Positions 8,023-17,325 of a stretch of DNA of 64,000 bases are shown one piece after another. Every line of letters begins with the position of its first letter. The first letter of the stretch is position 1. A program made the position numbers and the translations under genes. The DNA is taken from NCBI GenBank assembly GCA_035281585.1, contig DATEDP010000167.1, positions 1-64,000 of the forward strand, read 5' to 3'. The stretch is from a bacterium. GTDB lineage: Bacteria; UBA10199; DSSB01. The notes under the pieces were generated by a model. It did no database searches. It was not told where the DNA came from and worked only from the letters and a program-made list of their open reading frames with translations.

Positions 8023-8807
8023 GCGCTCCACTCCGGCTTCCGCTTGGTCAAGAAGGCGACCATGCCCTCCTTGCCCTCGGCGCTGCCGCGGCGCTTGGCG
8101 ATCTGGCCGGCGGTGTAGGACCCGATCTTGTCGAGCGGCTGGCCGGCGACCTTCTCGATCAGGACCTTGCAGTCGGCCAGCGCGGTCGGGCCGCCCTGCT
8201 TGAGCTGGCGGATCTTGTGCTGAACTTTCTCGCGGACGAACTCGAGGCCGCCGTTGAACTGGATCAAGCCCATCTCCTGGGCCTTGGCCGCCGAGAAGCG
8301 CTCGCCGGTCAGGAAAAACTCGCGGGCGTGGGACCCGCCGATCTTGCGGATCACGAAAGGCGAGATCACCGCCGGGATCAGGCCCAAGCGCACCTCCGAG
8401 AAGCCGAACATCGCGCTCTCGACCGCGAAGGCCATGTCGACCGCCGCGACCAAGCCGACGCCGCCGCCGACGGCGGCGCCGTTGACCTCGGCGATCACCG
8501 GCTTGGGACAGCGATGGATCGCCAGCAGCATCTTGTGGAGCGTCATGGCGTCGGCCTTGTTCTGGGCCGGCGAATAGGCGGCGACCTTCTTCATCCAATT
8601 GAGGTCGGCCCCGGCGCAAAAGGACTCGCCGGCACCGGTCAGGACGATGACCCGGGTTTCCTTGTCCTTGCCGAATTGGCCGAAAGCCTTGCTCAGCTCG
8701 GCGATCATCTTTTCGTTGAAGGCGTTGTGCAGGTCGGGCCGGTTGAGCGTGACCGTGGTCACGCCTTGGTCGCGCTCGACGAGAAGAGTCTCGAAGGCTT
8801 GGCTCAT
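8019..8807 (-). CDS. liuC: Methylglutaconyl-CoA hydratase (enoyl-CoA hydratase family)
   Basis: This is a 262-residue crotonase-fold protein. The oxyanion-hole segments CAGADLNWMKK and GAAVGGGVGL are present, and SEVRLGLIPAVISP is characteristic of the LiuC/AUH branch that hydrates 3-methylglutaconyl-CoA to HMG-CoA. It lies between the carboxyltransferase (12 bp upstream) and the biotin carboxylase (GTGA overlap downstream), the usual order of leucine-degradation operons. A general enoyl-CoA hydratase role is the alternative, but the context makes LiuC the better call. Confidence 0.85.
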   Translation of the reverse strand: MSQAFETLLVERDQGVTTVTLNRPDLHNAFNEKMIAELSKAFGQFGKDKETRVIVLTGAGESFCAGADLNWMKKVAAYSPAQNKADAMTLHKMLLAIHRCPKPVIAEVNGAAVGGGVGLVAAVDMAFAVESAMFGFSEVRLGLIPAVISPFVIRKIGGSHAREFFLTGERFSAAKAQEMGLIQFNGGLEFVREKVQHKIRQLKQGGPTALADCKVLIEKVAGQPLDKIGSYTAGQIAKRRGSAEGKEGMVAFLTKRKPEWSA

Positions 8808-8819
8808 ATCCTGATCTCC

Positions 8820-10436
8820 CTACATCCGGAAAACGCCGAACGGGGTTTCCGGCACCGGCGCATTGTAAGCGGCCATCAAGCCCAAGGCCAAGACCTTGCG
8901 GGTGTCGGCCGGATCGATGACGCCGTCGTCCCAAATCCGGGCGGTGGAAAAATAAGCGTCGCTTTCCCGAGCGTATTTCTCCAAGGTCGGCGCTTTGAAT
9001 TTTTCCTCTTCCTCCGGGCTCATCGCCGGCTGGCCCTTCTCGGCCAACTGGTCCTTCTTCACGGTCAGCAGGACGTTGGCTGCCTGCTCGCCGCCCATCA
9101 CGCTGATCCGGGCATTGGGCCACATCCAAAGCTGGCGCGGCCCGTAGGCCCGGCCGCACATGCCGTAATTGCCGGCGCCGTAGGAGCCGCCGAGCACCAC
9201 CGTGAACTTGGGCACCCGGGCGTTGGAAACCGCCATCACCATCTTGGCTCCATCCTTGGCGATGCCGCCGTTCTCGTAGGCCTTGCCGACCATGAAGCCG
9301 GTGATGTTCTGGAGGAAGAGCAGCGGAACCTTGCGCTGGGCGCAAAGCTCGACGAAGTGGGCGGCCTTCTGGGCGCTCTCCGAGAAAAGGATGCCGTTGT
9401 TGGCCACGATGCCGATCGGCATCCCGTGGATCCGACCGAAGCCGCAGACCAAGGTGGGGCCGTAGAGCTTCTTGAATTCGTGGAAGGCCGAGCCGTCGAC
9501 GATCCGGGCGATGACTTCGCGGACGTCGAAGCCCTTGCGCAAATCTTGAGGCACGATGCCGTAAAGCTCTTCGGCCGGATAGAGCGGCTCTTCGGGCGGG
9601 CGGAAATCGTAGGCCGTCTTGGCCGGGCGATTCAGATGGGCCAGGATGTCGCGGGCGATCTCGAGGGCATGGCCGTCGTCCTCGGCGAAATGGTCGGTGA
9701 CGCCGGATTTTCGGCAATGGACTTCGGCGCCGCCCAACTCCTCGGCGGTGACGACCTCGCCGGTCGCCGCCTTCACCAGTGGCGGCCCGCCGAGAAAGAT
9801 CGTGCCGTTGCCCTTGACGATGATGGTCTCGTCGCTCATCGCCGGGACGTAAGCCCCGCCGGCGGTGCAGCTTCCCATCACCACCGCGATCTGGGGAATG
9901 CCGGCGGCCGACATCGTGGCTTGGTTGAAAAAGATCCGGCCGAAATGCTCCTTGTCGGGAAAGACTTCGGACTGGAGCGGCAAAAAGGCGCCGCCCGAAT
10001 CGACCAGGTAGACGCAGGGCAAGCGGTTCTCGAAGGCGATCTCCTGGGCCCGGAGATGCTTCTTCACCGTGATCGGATAGTAGGTGCCGCCCTTGACGGT
10101 GGCGTCGTTGGCGATGACCAGGACCTCGCGGCCCTGCGCCAAGCCGATGCCGGTGACGATGCCGGCGCCCGGCGCTTCGCCGTTGTACATACCGTGAGCC
10201 GCCAAAGTGGAAAATTCGAGGAAGGGCGAATCGGGGTCGAGCAAGGCCTCGATCCGCTCGCGGGCCAGCAGCTTGCCGCGCTTGCGATGCTTGGCGACCG
10301 CGTCCTCGCCGCCGCCGGCCTTGACCGCGGCCAGCCTTTCGCGCAGCTCGCGCACCAGGCCCCGCTGGTAATCGGAATTTGCTTGAAAGTCGGCGGAACG
10401 AGGATCTAGGGAAGTGCCAAGAACTTCAACGCTCAT
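8820..10436 (-). CDS. liuB: Methylcrotonyl-CoA carboxylase carboxyltransferase (beta) subunit
   Basis: This 538-residue carboxyltransferase has both crotonase-like halves. [20 protein letters not shown]-type and [13 protein letters not shown] segments and the C-terminal [16 protein letters not shown] are typical of methylcrotonyl-CoA carboxylase beta rather than the propionyl-CoA enzyme. Length matches the family (about 535). The ATG at 10436 is preceded by AGAGGAAAGG. It is the first gene of an operon liuB-liuC-BC-BCCP-PLC and transfers the carboxyl group from carboxybiotin to 3-methylcrotonyl-CoA. It faces a divergent hydratase gene across only 46 bp, so the two promoters must overlap. Confidence 0.9.
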   Translation of the reverse strand: MSVEVLGTSLDPRSADFQANSDYQRGLVRELRERLAAVKAGGGEDAVAKHRKRGKLLARERIEALLDPDSPFLEFSTLAAHGMYNGEAPGAGIVTGIGLAQGREVLVIANDATVKGGTYYPITVKKHLRAQEIAFENRLPCVYLVDSGGAFLPLQSEVFPDKEHFGRIFFNQATMSAAGIPQIAVVMGSCTAGGAYVPAMSDETIIVKGNGTIFLGGPPLVKAATGEVVTAEELGGAEVHCRKSGVTDHFAEDDGHALEIARDILAHLNRPAKTAYDFRPPEEPLYPAEELYGIVPQDLRKGFDVREVIARIVDGSAFHEFKKLYGPTLVCGFGRIHGMPIGIVANNGILFSESAQKAAHFVELCAQRKVPLLFLQNITGFMVGKAYENGGIAKDGAKMVMAVSNARVPKFTVVLGGSYGAGNYGMCGRAYGPRQLWMWPNARISVMGGEQAANVLLTVKKDQLAEKGQPAMSPEEEEKFKAPTLEKYARESDAYFSTARIWDDGVIDPADTRKVLALGLMAAYNAPVPETPFGVFRM

Positions 10437-10482
10437 GGCCCTTTCCTCTGGCATGGGGCCTGGCAATCTTCAACGGATTTTT

Positions 10483-11265
10483 ATGTCGCTCTTGCTCTTC
10501 GAAAAGGACGGCCCGATCGGCCGCTTGACCCTGAACAATCCCCAGGAATTGAACGCCATGACCCCGGCGATGGGCGAGGCCCTCCGCGACATCGTCCCCC
10601 GCCTCAACGCCGATTCGGAGCTGCGGGTGGTGATCCTCTCCGGTTCCGGCCGGGCCTTCTCGGCCGGCGGGAATCTCCAATTCATCCTCGACCACACCTC
10701 CCAAGGCTTCGATCAGAACAAGCGGGAGATGATCGAGTTCTACTCCAAGTTCCTCAAGCTGCGCGACATCGAAGTGCCGACCATCGCGATGCTCAACGGC
10801 CCGGCCATCGGCGCCGGCCTGCTCATCGCCTTGGCCTGCGACCTGCGCTACGCCGCCGACAATGCCAAGCTGGCGGCCAACTTCGCCAAGATCGGGCTCA
10901 GCTCGGGCATGGGCGGGCTTTATTGGCTGACCAAGCTGGCGGGCCCGGCGGTGGCGGCCGACTTGCTCTTCACCGCCCGCACCTTCGGCGCCGAGGAAGG
11001 CAAGCGCTTCGGCCTGGTCAACGAGGTCTTCCCCGCCGCCGAGCTCGAGGCCAAGGTCCGCGAGATCGCCGAACAGATCGCGGCCAACGCGCCGCTGGCC
11101 CTCAAGATCATGAAGAAGGGCGTGCAGCGGGCGGTGTTGGCCGGCTTGGAGGAAGTCTTCGACTACGAATCGGCCGGCCAGGCCCAGAGCTTCGCCACCC
11201 ATGACTTGCAAGAAGGCGTGAAGGCGATCCAGGAAAAGCGGGCGCCGAAGTTCGAGGGGCGTTGA
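10483..11265 (+). CDS. Enoyl-CoA hydratase/isomerase family protein
   Basis: This is a 260-residue crotonase-fold protein. FSAGGNLQ forms the first oxyanion-hole segment and GPAIGAGL the second. At the position of the usual catalytic glutamates it has IGLSSGMGGLYWL, which lacks an obvious glutamate, so the reaction may be an isomerisation, a thioester hydrolysis or something other than simple hydration. The ATG at 10483 gives the family N-terminus; an in-frame ATG at 10453 is possible. It is divergent from liuB and probably shares its control. The substrate cannot be read from sequence. Confidence 0.8.
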   Translation: MSLLLFEKDGPIGRLTLNNPQELNAMTPAMGEALRDIVPRLNADSELRVVILSGSGRAFSAGGNLQFILDHTSQGFDQNKREMIEFYSKFLKLRDIEVPTIAMLNGPAIGAGLLIALACDLRYAADNAKLAANFAKIGLSSGMGGLYWLTKLAGPAVAADLLFTARTFGAEEGKRFGLVNEVFPAAELEAKVREIAEQIAANAPLALKIMKKGVQRAVLAGLEEVFDYESAGQAQSFATHDLQEGVKAIQEKRAPKFEGR

Positions 11266-11267
11266 AG

Positions 11268-11294
11268 GTCATCCTGAGCGAAGCGAAGGATGAC
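11268..11294. repeat. Solo GTCATCC-type palindrome
   Basis: GTCATCCTGAGCGAAGCG continues to GGATGAC, a near-perfect short palindrome. The same unit forms the arms of longer palindromic elements at 32209-32364 and 60957-61090. It fills the 38-bp space between the convergent hydratase and helical-protein genes and could act as a terminator hairpin. Confidence 0.8.
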
Positions 11295-11303
11295 GTGGAA
11301 CTG

Positions 11304-12593
11304 CTAGGCTGCGGTTCGCGCCATCGCGGCATCCAACCTCGCCCAACGCCGATCGGCGCTCAGGCGCCGGACTCGGGGATTGCCGGGCGAGGCTTCCATT
11401 AAATAAGAGAGAATTTCGCTGCCGCGACGATAGTCGGCGAGCGCCGACGCTCGGCGCTCTTCGGAGACGCGACGTCCCGAGCCCAGCACCGCCTCGGCCC
11501 GGGCCAAGAGCCGAGTGGCTTCACGGACGTCGGCTCGGACGGCGCGCCGCTGTTGGCGCAGGAGATCGCCTTGCAAGGCGACGCGTTGGGAACCGAGCTC
11601 GGCGGCCAAGCGAGTGCCGGCCTCCGAATCGCTCGCGAGAGTCAAGGCATAGGCCGCCCGCCGCGCCCGCAAGAGATGAAGGCGGGCCCGCAAGACCGGA
11701 TTCAGCGGGCCGGTTTCATGGCGCCGGTCGGCGATGGCGCCGATCGCATTGCGGGCGGTGTCCTGGTAGAGCCGCACCGCTCCCGCCACCCACTCGGCGT
11801 CGTCGCGATAAGTCAGGCCTTCGGTCGGCGAATCGTCGCATGCCACGTGCAAAAGCTCACTGCTCAAGCGAAGGATGCGGGGATCGCGGGGATTCGGCGC
11901 CTCGGTTCGGAGGGCTTGGATCAGCTCCGAAGCCTGCCGGGTCAAGGCCACGGCCGAAGCCGCGGCCCGAAGCCGCTCGGTCATCGGGCGCTCGCTGTCG
12001 TCTTCAATGCGATCCAGCTGCCGGATCCGGTTGCGCAGCCGGGTCAAACGGAGCACCGCGCTCGACACCTCGGCCTGGCTCATCGGGCCGCCGGCCGTTT
12101 CAATTTCGCCGGGCCGCACTAGGAGCTGATCCGAGGGTGAGGCCTCCAGCTCCCGCAAGCGAAAGCCCCGGCGCTCGGCGGCGGCGAGAAGCCGCTCACG
12201 AACCAGGTTGAAAGGCAAACCGCGGATCACGCCCGAAGGCGGCGATCCCGCCGGCCGGCCGGATTCATAAGCCCGCCAAGCTTGGACGGCGGCATTGTAA
12301 GCTTCAACGCCCCGGTTGAGGTCAGCGGCGGCCGAAGCGGGCGAAACGCTTTCGGCGGCGGTCGCCGCGCGATCGGCTTGAGACAAGAGACCGGGAATCG
12401 AGGTTAGGGATCGAGGGCCTCGCGGAGCGCTGGTGCAAATTCCTTGGGCCAAGCGGTCGGCCGGATTGCCGCCGCGCTGAAAAGCGCTGGCGCCCTCTCC
12501 ACGGCCGCGGCTTCTTCGGCCGGAACGGGGAGCGGGCGACGGAATTTCCGAGGAAAGGGGAACGGCGTGAGACGGAATTCGGGGGCAGGTCAT
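11304..12593 (-). CDS. Helix-rich hypothetical protein
   Basis: This is a 429-residue protein. The first 65 residues are polar and arginine/proline-rich with a few cysteines, and the rest is predicted to be almost wholly alpha-helical, with arginine- and alanine-rich heptad-like stretches. No signal peptide, membrane segment or known domain is visible. AAGGAG lies four bases before the ATG at 12593. A sigma-54-like promoter lies 48-63 bases upstream, linking it by regulation to the giant gene at 34292. Codon use is like that of its neighbours. Function is unknown; a scaffold or secreted structural protein is only a possibility. Confidence 0.6.
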   Translation of the reverse strand: MTCPRIPSHAVPLSSEIPSPAPRSGRRSRGRGEGASAFQRGGNPADRLAQGICTSAPRGPRSLTSIPGLLSQADRAATAAESVSPASAAADLNRGVEAYNAAVQAWRAYESGRPAGSPPSGVIRGLPFNLVRERLLAAAERRGFRLRELEASPSDQLLVRPGEIETAGGPMSQAEVSSAVLRLTRLRNRIRQLDRIEDDSERPMTERLRAAASAVALTRQASELIQALRTEAPNPRDPRILRLSSELLHVACDDSPTEGLTYRDDAEWVAGAVRLYQDTARNAIGAIADRRHETGPLNPVLRARLHLLRARRAAYALTLASDSEAGTRLAAELGSQRVALQGDLLRQQRRAVRADVREATRLLARAEAVLGSGRRVSEERRASALADYRRGSEILSYLMEASPGNPRVRRLSADRRWARLDAAMARTAA

Positions 12594-12640
12594 AAGACTC
12601 CTTCGCGACGTGCCCCATTTTGGTGTGCAGTCGAACCTTA

Positions 12641-12656
12641 TGCAAAACGGGTACCA
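12641..12656 (-). promoter_or_regulatory. Sigma-54-like promoter
   Basis: On the minus strand TGGTACCCGTTTTGCA matches the -24/-12 consensus TGGYAYR-N4-TTGCW in spacing and at all but one position. The predicted transcript start lies about 37 bases before the ATG at 12593. The sequence just upstream (12661-12710) is strikingly AT-rich, suitable for a bending protein such as IHF. Confidence 0.5.
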
Positions 12657-12778
12657 TACCTTTGGATTAATAAGATCCCTAGAAATAAAGAGTATTTAAA
12701 GAAAATCGGTCTTGGAAATGAACGGTGGCGAGGATCGCTCACCCCAATTTCGATTGGGCTGAGGCGAGCCAACCCCGT

Positions 12779-13840
12779 TCAATAATATTTTTGGACAAGC
12801 TCGAAAGCGGCCCGATAACCGAAAGCGCTGTAATGATTGTCGCAAGGGAGATGATAGGCCTCCCAGTCCTTTTGATAGTCGTGGAGCCAGGGAACCAGGT
12901 CGATCACCTCCACGTCTTGCTCCCTGCCCCAAGCTTCGAGCCGCGATGTCAGTGGGGGTGTTTCTCCCGGCCGATAACGCTTCAGATCCTGGCGAATGGG
13001 AAAGAGCACGAGGGTCAGCCGCTTGCCCCTTGAGGCCTCGCGAAGCTTCTGAAGGGAGAAAAGCATCCTTCCCCACTCCTCCTCGGTGAAATCGTAGAAG
13101 CGCGAGACGACTTTTTCCTGGCTGCTGCGCCGGCGATACCGCCAGCCTTGATACAGGTCCTCCACCGTGTTGAAGAAGTAGGAGTATTCCTTCAGGAAGC
13201 GTCGAAACCGGTGATAGGCGCTGTCGAACTGGATGACCTCGGTATAGCGCAGCTCCGGCGGCTGCCCGACCCAAAAAGGCCGCCGCCTCCCCTTCCGGGC
13301 CCAAAGCTCATAGTTGTCGTCGTCGAAATCGTTCATCGGCAGAATGCCGACCAGGACGCTGTCATGACTGAAAGCTTTGGCCAGGTTTTCGTATATCAAA
13401 TAATACTGGAGCGGCCCGAAAGAGCCGGAAGTCCCAAAGTTGAGGAACTCCCGCCCCTTGGCTTTCTCCAGCAAATTGGTGAGGCGCTGCTCCTCCGAGA
13501 CTCCCCAAGCTTCAATGAAAGAATCGCCCAGAACCACCACCCGCGTAGCCGCGCCCTGCCGCTCCCGCGGCCGATCCCGCATCCCGTCGGAGTTGAAGCG
13601 GTAGACGTGGTCGAAGCAGGCCCAGGCATGGTGATACGTGGAATTGGGCTCGTGCCAAGTCGCCCAGGGCTCGGGAATGTCGCGAAAGTGGCGAATCCCG
13701 ATCCGGCTCCAGGTAAAGGTCGGCATCTCGCCCCGTAGGATGTTCATTTTCATCAGCGCGCAGGTGCCGGCCTCAAGCAAGAAATAGCCCGAAAGAAGGA
13801 GGATGGCGCCAAATGTCAGCTTTCTAGTCGTCTTGTTCAT
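12779..13840 (-). CDS. SGNH-hydrolase-like protein, membrane anchored, copy 2
   Basis: This is a 353-residue protein. It has an N-terminal hydrophobic anchor (about residues 8-30), then an SGNH/GDSL-type hydrolase fold. VVVLGDSFIEAWGV carries the nucleophile serine, and CDNHYSAFGY near the C-terminus carries the Asp-x2-His pair. It is about 60% similar by eye to the next gene upstream, with which it shares a TAATG stop-start overlap at 13838-13842. SGNH proteins of this layout often act on acyl or acetyl groups of cell-envelope polysaccharides. Here the partners are a carbamoyltransferase, SxtJ and a DUF5989 protein. The substrate is unknown. Confidence 0.78.
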   Translation of the reverse strand: MNKTTRKLTFGAILLLSGYFLLEAGTCALMKMNILRGEMPTFTWSRIGIRHFRDIPEPWATWHEPNSTYHHAWACFDHVYRFNSDGMRDRPRERQGAATRVVVLGDSFIEAWGVSEEQRLTNLLEKAKGREFLNFGTSGSFGPLQYYLIYENLAKAFSHDSVLVGILPMNDFDDDNYELWARKGRRRPFWVGQPPELRYTEVIQFDSAYHRFRRFLKEYSYFFNTVEDLYQGWRYRRRSSQEKVVSRFYDFTEEEWGRMLFSLQKLREASRGKRLTLVLFPIRQDLKRYRPGETPPLTSRLEAWGREQDVEVIDLVPWLHDYQKDWEAYHLPCDNHYSAFGYRAAFELVQKYY

Positions 13841-14898
13841 TAGAAATACTTTTCAATCAGCTCGAAGGCGGCTTGATGGCCCCGAGCGTTCCAATGGTTG
13901 TCGCAGCGATGGGAGTAGGCCTTGACCTTGGTCCCGCGCTGCTGAAACCAGGGCAAAAGATCGATGACAACGACGTCCTGCCCGGCGGCCCAGGCTTCCA
14001 AACGCTTGGTCAAGGGCGATTTGCCCTCCTGAGCGTAACGGTTGGCGTCGGGATACAGCGGGATGAGCATCAGAGTCAGCTTCTTGCCCCGGGAGGCCTC
14101 GCGCAACTTTTGCAAAGAGAAGAGCATCCGCTCCATCTCTTCCTCGCTGAAATCGTAGAACCTGGAGTGTATGCCGGCTTGCACGTTACGCTGGCGCCAC
14201 TTCCAACGCTGTTTCAGCGATTCGAAGGCATTATAGAAATAGGAATACTCCTTCAAGAATCGATGCAGCCGAGGGCCCCAGCCATTTCTCGGCTTGGCCT
14301 CGGTGTAGCGCAGCTCTCGATTCGCCCCTTCTCCCACCCAGAAAGGCCGGCGCCGTCCCGAGTCGACCCAAAGCTCGTAATTGTCGTCATCGAAATCATT
14401 GGCCGGTAGGATGCCGACCAAAACTTGATCGTGGCTGAATAACTTGGCCAGCCGATCGTAGACCAAATAATACTGAATGGGCCCTAAGGAGCCGGAGCAT
14501 CCAAAATTGAGAAACTCCTTGCCTTTGGCCCGCTCCAAAAGATTGGTCATGCGCGCTTCCTCCTCGGCCCCCCAACCTTCGATGAAAGAATCGCCGAGGA
14601 CGACCACGCGGGAAGAAGCTCCTTCGCGTTCCCGCGGCCGATCCCTCATCCCCTCCGAATTGAAGCGGTATTCGATGTCGAAGCAGGATCGCAGGTGCCG
14701 GAAGGTCGAATTGGGCTCATGCCAAATCGCCCAGTCGGTGGGGACGTCCTTGTAGAAGTGCACGCCGATCCTGCCCCAATTGAAACTCGGCCGGTCGGCG
14801 ATGATGCCAACGTAGCCCATCAAGAAATAGGTGCCAGCTTCGAGCAGAAGGTAACCGGCCAGGAGAGTCAAAGCGATCTTGAGAAGCTTTTTCCTCAT
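13840..14898 (-). CDS. SGNH-hydrolase-like protein, membrane anchored, copy 1
   Basis: This is a 352-residue paralogue of the downstream gene. It has an N-terminal hydrophobic anchor (residues 5-27), VVVLGDSFIEGWG with the nucleophile serine, LNFGCSGSLGPIQYY and a C-terminal CDNHWNARGHQAAF with the catalytic Asp and His. It lies six bases after the DUF5989 gene in the carbamoyltransferase operon. The active site probably faces the periplasm, given the anchor. Duplication of this gene within the operon suggests two related acyl/ester substrates or a heterodimer; that is inference. Confidence 0.8.
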   Translation of the reverse strand: MRKKLLKIALTLLAGYLLLEAGTYFLMGYVGIIADRPSFNWGRIGVHFYKDVPTDWAIWHEPNSTFRHLRSCFDIEYRFNSEGMRDRPREREGASSRVVVLGDSFIEGWGAEEEARMTNLLERAKGKEFLNFGCSGSLGPIQYYLVYDRLAKLFSHDQVLVGILPANDFDDDNYELWVDSGRRRPFWVGEGANRELRYTEAKPRNGWGPRLHRFLKEYSYFYNAFESLKQRWKWRQRNVQAGIHSRFYDFSEEEMERMLFSLQKLREASRGKKLTLMLIPLYPDANRYAQEGKSPLTKRLEAWAAGQDVVVIDLLPWFQQRGTKVKAYSHRCDNHWNARGHQAAFELIEKYF

Positions 14899-14904
14899 CG
14901 CCGA

Positions 14905-15057
14905 TCAGAAGACGGTGTAAATGAAGGGGGCCAAGGCGCTGCCCTGGCCGAGGATCACCAAGCCGCCGAGCAGGACCAGGACGAGAACGATCGGCAAGAG
15001 CCACCATTTTTTTCTTTCGGCCATGAAGAGCCAAAAGTCTTTGAGCAGGTCGAGCAT
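14905..15057 (-). CDS. DUF5989-family small membrane protein
   Basis: This is a 50-residue protein with one hydrophobic helix. The sequence has FMAERKKWWLLP, then a leucine/valine-rich membrane segment and GSALAPFIYTVF at the C-terminus, the hallmark of the small DUF5989 proteins found next to SxtJ and NodU-type carbamoyltransferases. Its ATG at 15055-15057 overlaps the TGA of the SxtJ gene by one base (TGATG), and the next gene begins six bases after its stop. It was missed by simple length cut-offs. The molecular role is not known. Confidence 0.88.
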   Translation of the reverse strand: MLDLLKDFWLFMAERKKWWLLPIVLVLVLLGGLVILGQGSALAPFIYTVF

Positions 15058-15452
15058 CAAAAGGGCCTATCGAAACGGGGTTTCGAGTCCGGCGCCGCTT
15101 GGCGCCAATAAGTCGCCGATTCCTCTCGGCGCAGGCCGAGCGGATCTTTGCCAAGCAAGCGGCGGATGAGGGCCAGCGGAGTGAATATCAGAAAAAATAG
15201 GATGGCAAGGATTATCCGGGTGTTGATCCAGCCCAAACCTTCCGCGAGCTTCATCCAAAGGAAATGCAGCGGCCGCAGCCAGGCCGGGACGATCAAGCCC
15301 AGCAGGATCAGCGGCGAACCGGCGTAGAAGGGCCAGCGCGGATAGGGCCGGCCCCAGATCCAAGGCAGCGCCAGGGCGAAGACGGCGATGAAAAACGCGC
15401 CCACGACGATTCCGAAGCGCCGCAATTCATTTTTGGAGATGGCCGCGTCCAT
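15057..15452 (-). CDS. SxtJ-family membrane protein
   Basis: This is a 131-residue protein with three hydrophobic segments (about residues 13-32, 42-58 and 76-96) and a basic C-terminal tail with LLGKDPLGLRR. This pattern matches the SxtJ family, first named in the saxitoxin cluster but common beside NodU/CmcH carbamoyltransferases. The start follows the carbamoyltransferase stop by one base and the stop overlaps the DUF5989 start. It may anchor the carbamoyltransferase or its substrate at the membrane; that is inference from conserved gene neighbourhood. Confidence 0.8.
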   Translation of the reverse strand: MDAAISKNELRRFGIVVGAFFIAVFALALPWIWGRPYPRWPFYAGSPLILLGLIVPAWLRPLHFLWMKLAEGLGWINTRIILAILFFLIFTPLALIRRLLGKDPLGLRREESATYWRQAAPDSKPRFDRPF

Positions 15453-15453
15453 A

Positions 15454-17325
15454 TCAGTCCAATTCGAAGCGGCGCCGCCATTGGGCCTCGCCCTGACGCG
15501 GCTGCCTTTCCTTGCTGAGGATGAAATTCTCGACGACCAGGTAATCCATCTCGGTGCCCATGAAGCAACCGTAGGCGTCCTCGGGGCTTTCGACGATCGG
15601 CTCGCCCCGGACGTTGAAGGAGGTGTTGATCAGCATCGGACAGCCGGTCTTGGCCTCGAAGCGCCGCAAGAGCCGGTGAAAGCGCGGGTTGGTTTCGGCA
15701 TGGACCGTCTGGAGCCGGGCCGAGTGGTCGACGTGGGTGACCGCCGGCACCACCGAGCGCGGAAGGCGGAGCTTGTCGATCCCGAAGAGATCCTTGCCGT
15801 CGGCCGGGATTCGCTTGTCGGGCCGGACCTCGGCGACCACCAGCATATAGGGGCTGGCGCCGTGGAATTCGAAATAGTCGCTCACCCGCTCGGCCAGCAC
15901 CGCCGGCGCGAAGGGACGGAAAGACTCGCGCTGCTTGATCTTGAGGTTCATCGTCGACTGCATCCGGGAATCGCGGGCGTCGCCCAGGATGGAGCGGGCG
16001 CCCAAGGCCCGGGGGCCGAATTCCATCCGGCCTTGAAACCAACCCACCACCTTCCCGGCACCGAGCAAATCCGAAACCCGGTCGAGCAGCGCCTCCTCGG
16101 CGAGGACTTCATAGTCGGCGCCGAAGGCATCCAGAGTCAGGCGCACTTGATCGGACGAATAGCTCGGCCCCAAATAAGCGCCGGCCATCCGATCGCCGGC
16201 CGAGGGATCGCGGGGCCGATCGAGATGCTCATGCCAATAAGAAAGCGCGGCGCCGAGGGCCCCGCCGGCATCGCCGGCCGCCGGCTGAATCCAGAGGTCC
16301 CGGAACAGCCCTTCGCGGACGATCCGGCCATTGCAGACGCAATTGAGGGCGACGCCGCCGGCCAAGCAGAGCCGGTCCACTCCGTAGTCGGCCTTGGCAT
16401 GGCGCAAGATCCGCAGCACCGTCTCCTCGGTGACCACCTGGATCGAGCGGGCCAGGTCCATCTCCCGCTGGGTCACCGGCGACTCGGGCTGGCGGGCCGG
16501 CCCGAACAAGGCGTCGAATTTCGGGCTGGTCATCCGGAGGCCGGTGGCGAAATCGAAATAATCCATGTCGAGGCGAAAGCTACCGTCGTCTTTCAGGTCG
16601 ATCAGTTTCTCGAGGATGAGATCGACGTAATGGGGCTCGCCGTAGGGCGCGAGGCCCATCATCTTGTATTCGGCCGAGTTCACCTTGAAGCCGGTGTGGT
16701 AGGTGAAGGCCGAGTAAAGCAAGCCCAGCGAATGGGGAAAGCTCAGCTCCCGCTTCAGCTCGAGCCGCCCGCCCCTGCCCAGCCAGACCGATGAGGAAGT
16801 CCACTCGCCGACCCCGTCCAAGCAAAGCACCAGGGCCTCCGAAAAAGGGCTGGCGAAGAAGGCGCTGGCGGCGTGGGAGCGGTGATGCTCGGTGAAGAAA
16901 AGCGGCGGCAATTTTTTCACCGGCAGCTCGCCCAGCCGGCTCAGCTCCATTTTCAAGACCGATTTGAGGTAGAGCTTGTCCTTCAGCCAAACCGGCATGG
17001 CCTTGAGGAAGGAGGCGAAGCCACGGGGCGCGAAGCTCAAATAGGTTTCGAGCAGGCGCTCGAACTTGACCAGCGGCTTTTCGTAGAAAACCACGGCGTT
17101 GACTTGGTCTAAGCGGAGGCCGGCTTCATCCAGGCAGTAGCGAATCGCACATTCGGGAAAGCGGGCGTCATGGCGCTTGCGGGTGAAACGCTCCTCTTGA
17201 GCGGCGGCGAGGATCCGGCCGTCCCGAAGAAGGGCGGCGGCGCTGTCGTGGTAATAGCCGGAGATGCCGAGGACGACCCCGGTCAAAGGCTCTCGCTCTT
17301 GGCTTTGACGTTGCTCTTCACCCAA
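15454..17325 (-). CDS. NodU/CmcH-family carbamoyltransferase
   Basis: This 623-residue protein transfers a carbamoyl group from carbamoyl phosphate, through a carbamoyl-adenylate, to a hydroxyl of an unknown acceptor. The N-terminal Kae1-like domain begins [14 protein letters not shown] and has [10 protein letters not shown] and [12 protein letters not shown] (metal-binding histidines). The C-terminal YrdC-like part has [17 protein letters not shown] and [23 protein letters not shown] lies seven bases before the ATG at 17325, which overlaps the B12 gene by 43 bp. A TTG at 17286 in a TTGA overlap would give the more usual N-terminus. It leads the operon with SxtJ, DUF5989 and two SGNH proteins, suggesting decoration of a surface glycan or lipid. 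Confidence 0.9.
   Translation of the reverse strand: MGEEQRQSQEREPLTGVVLGISGYYHDSAAALLRDGRILAAAQEERFTRKRHDARFPECAIRYCLDEAGLRLDQVNAVVFYEKPLVKFERLLETYLSFAPRGFASFLKAMPVWLKDKLYLKSVLKMELSRLGELPVKKLPPLFFTEHHRSHAASAFFASPFSEALVLCLDGVGEWTSSSVWLGRGGRLELKRELSFPHSLGLLYSAFTYHTGFKVNSAEYKMMGLAPYGEPHYVDLILEKLIDLKDDGSFRLDMDYFDFATGLRMTSPKFDALFGPARQPESPVTQREMDLARSIQVVTEETVLRILRHAKADYGVDRLCLAGGVALNCVCNGRIVREGLFRDLWIQPAAGDAGGALGAALSYWHEHLDRPRDPSAGDRMAGAYLGPSYSSDQVRLTLDAFGADYEVLAEEALLDRVSDLLGAGKVVGWFQGRMEFGPRALGARSILGDARDSRMQSTMNLKIKQRESFRPFAPAVLAERVSDYFEFHGASPYMLVVAEVRPDKRIPADGKDLFGIDKLRLPRSVVPAVTHVDHSARLQTVHAETNPRFHRLLRRFEAKTGCPMLINTSFNVRGEPIVESPEDAYGCFMGTEMDYLVVENFILSKERQPRQGEAQWRRRFELD

Noticed and set aside
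6517-9717. A single open reading frame of 1066 codons on the minus strand
   Set aside because: Only 6517-8022 encodes a recognisable protein (biotin carboxylase). The rest is an arginine/glycine-rich shadow of liuC and liuB in another frame.
8217-10409. A 730-codon plus-strand frame opposite liuB and liuC
   Set aside because: Its sequence is rich in Asp, His, Arg and Leu, typical of the antisense of a high-GC gene, and matches nothing. The opposite strand holds well-conserved enzymes.
11304-12593. The helical protein as another member of the modular family
   Set aside because: It lacks both the ELFW-type signature and the LKGxGALG module; only the promoter type links it to the giant gene.
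15388-16794. Long antisense frame across the carbamoyltransferase gene (similar cases at 26143-27468 and 35552-37549)
   Set aside because: These are antisense shadows produced by GC-rich third codon positions. No start signals or families were seen.
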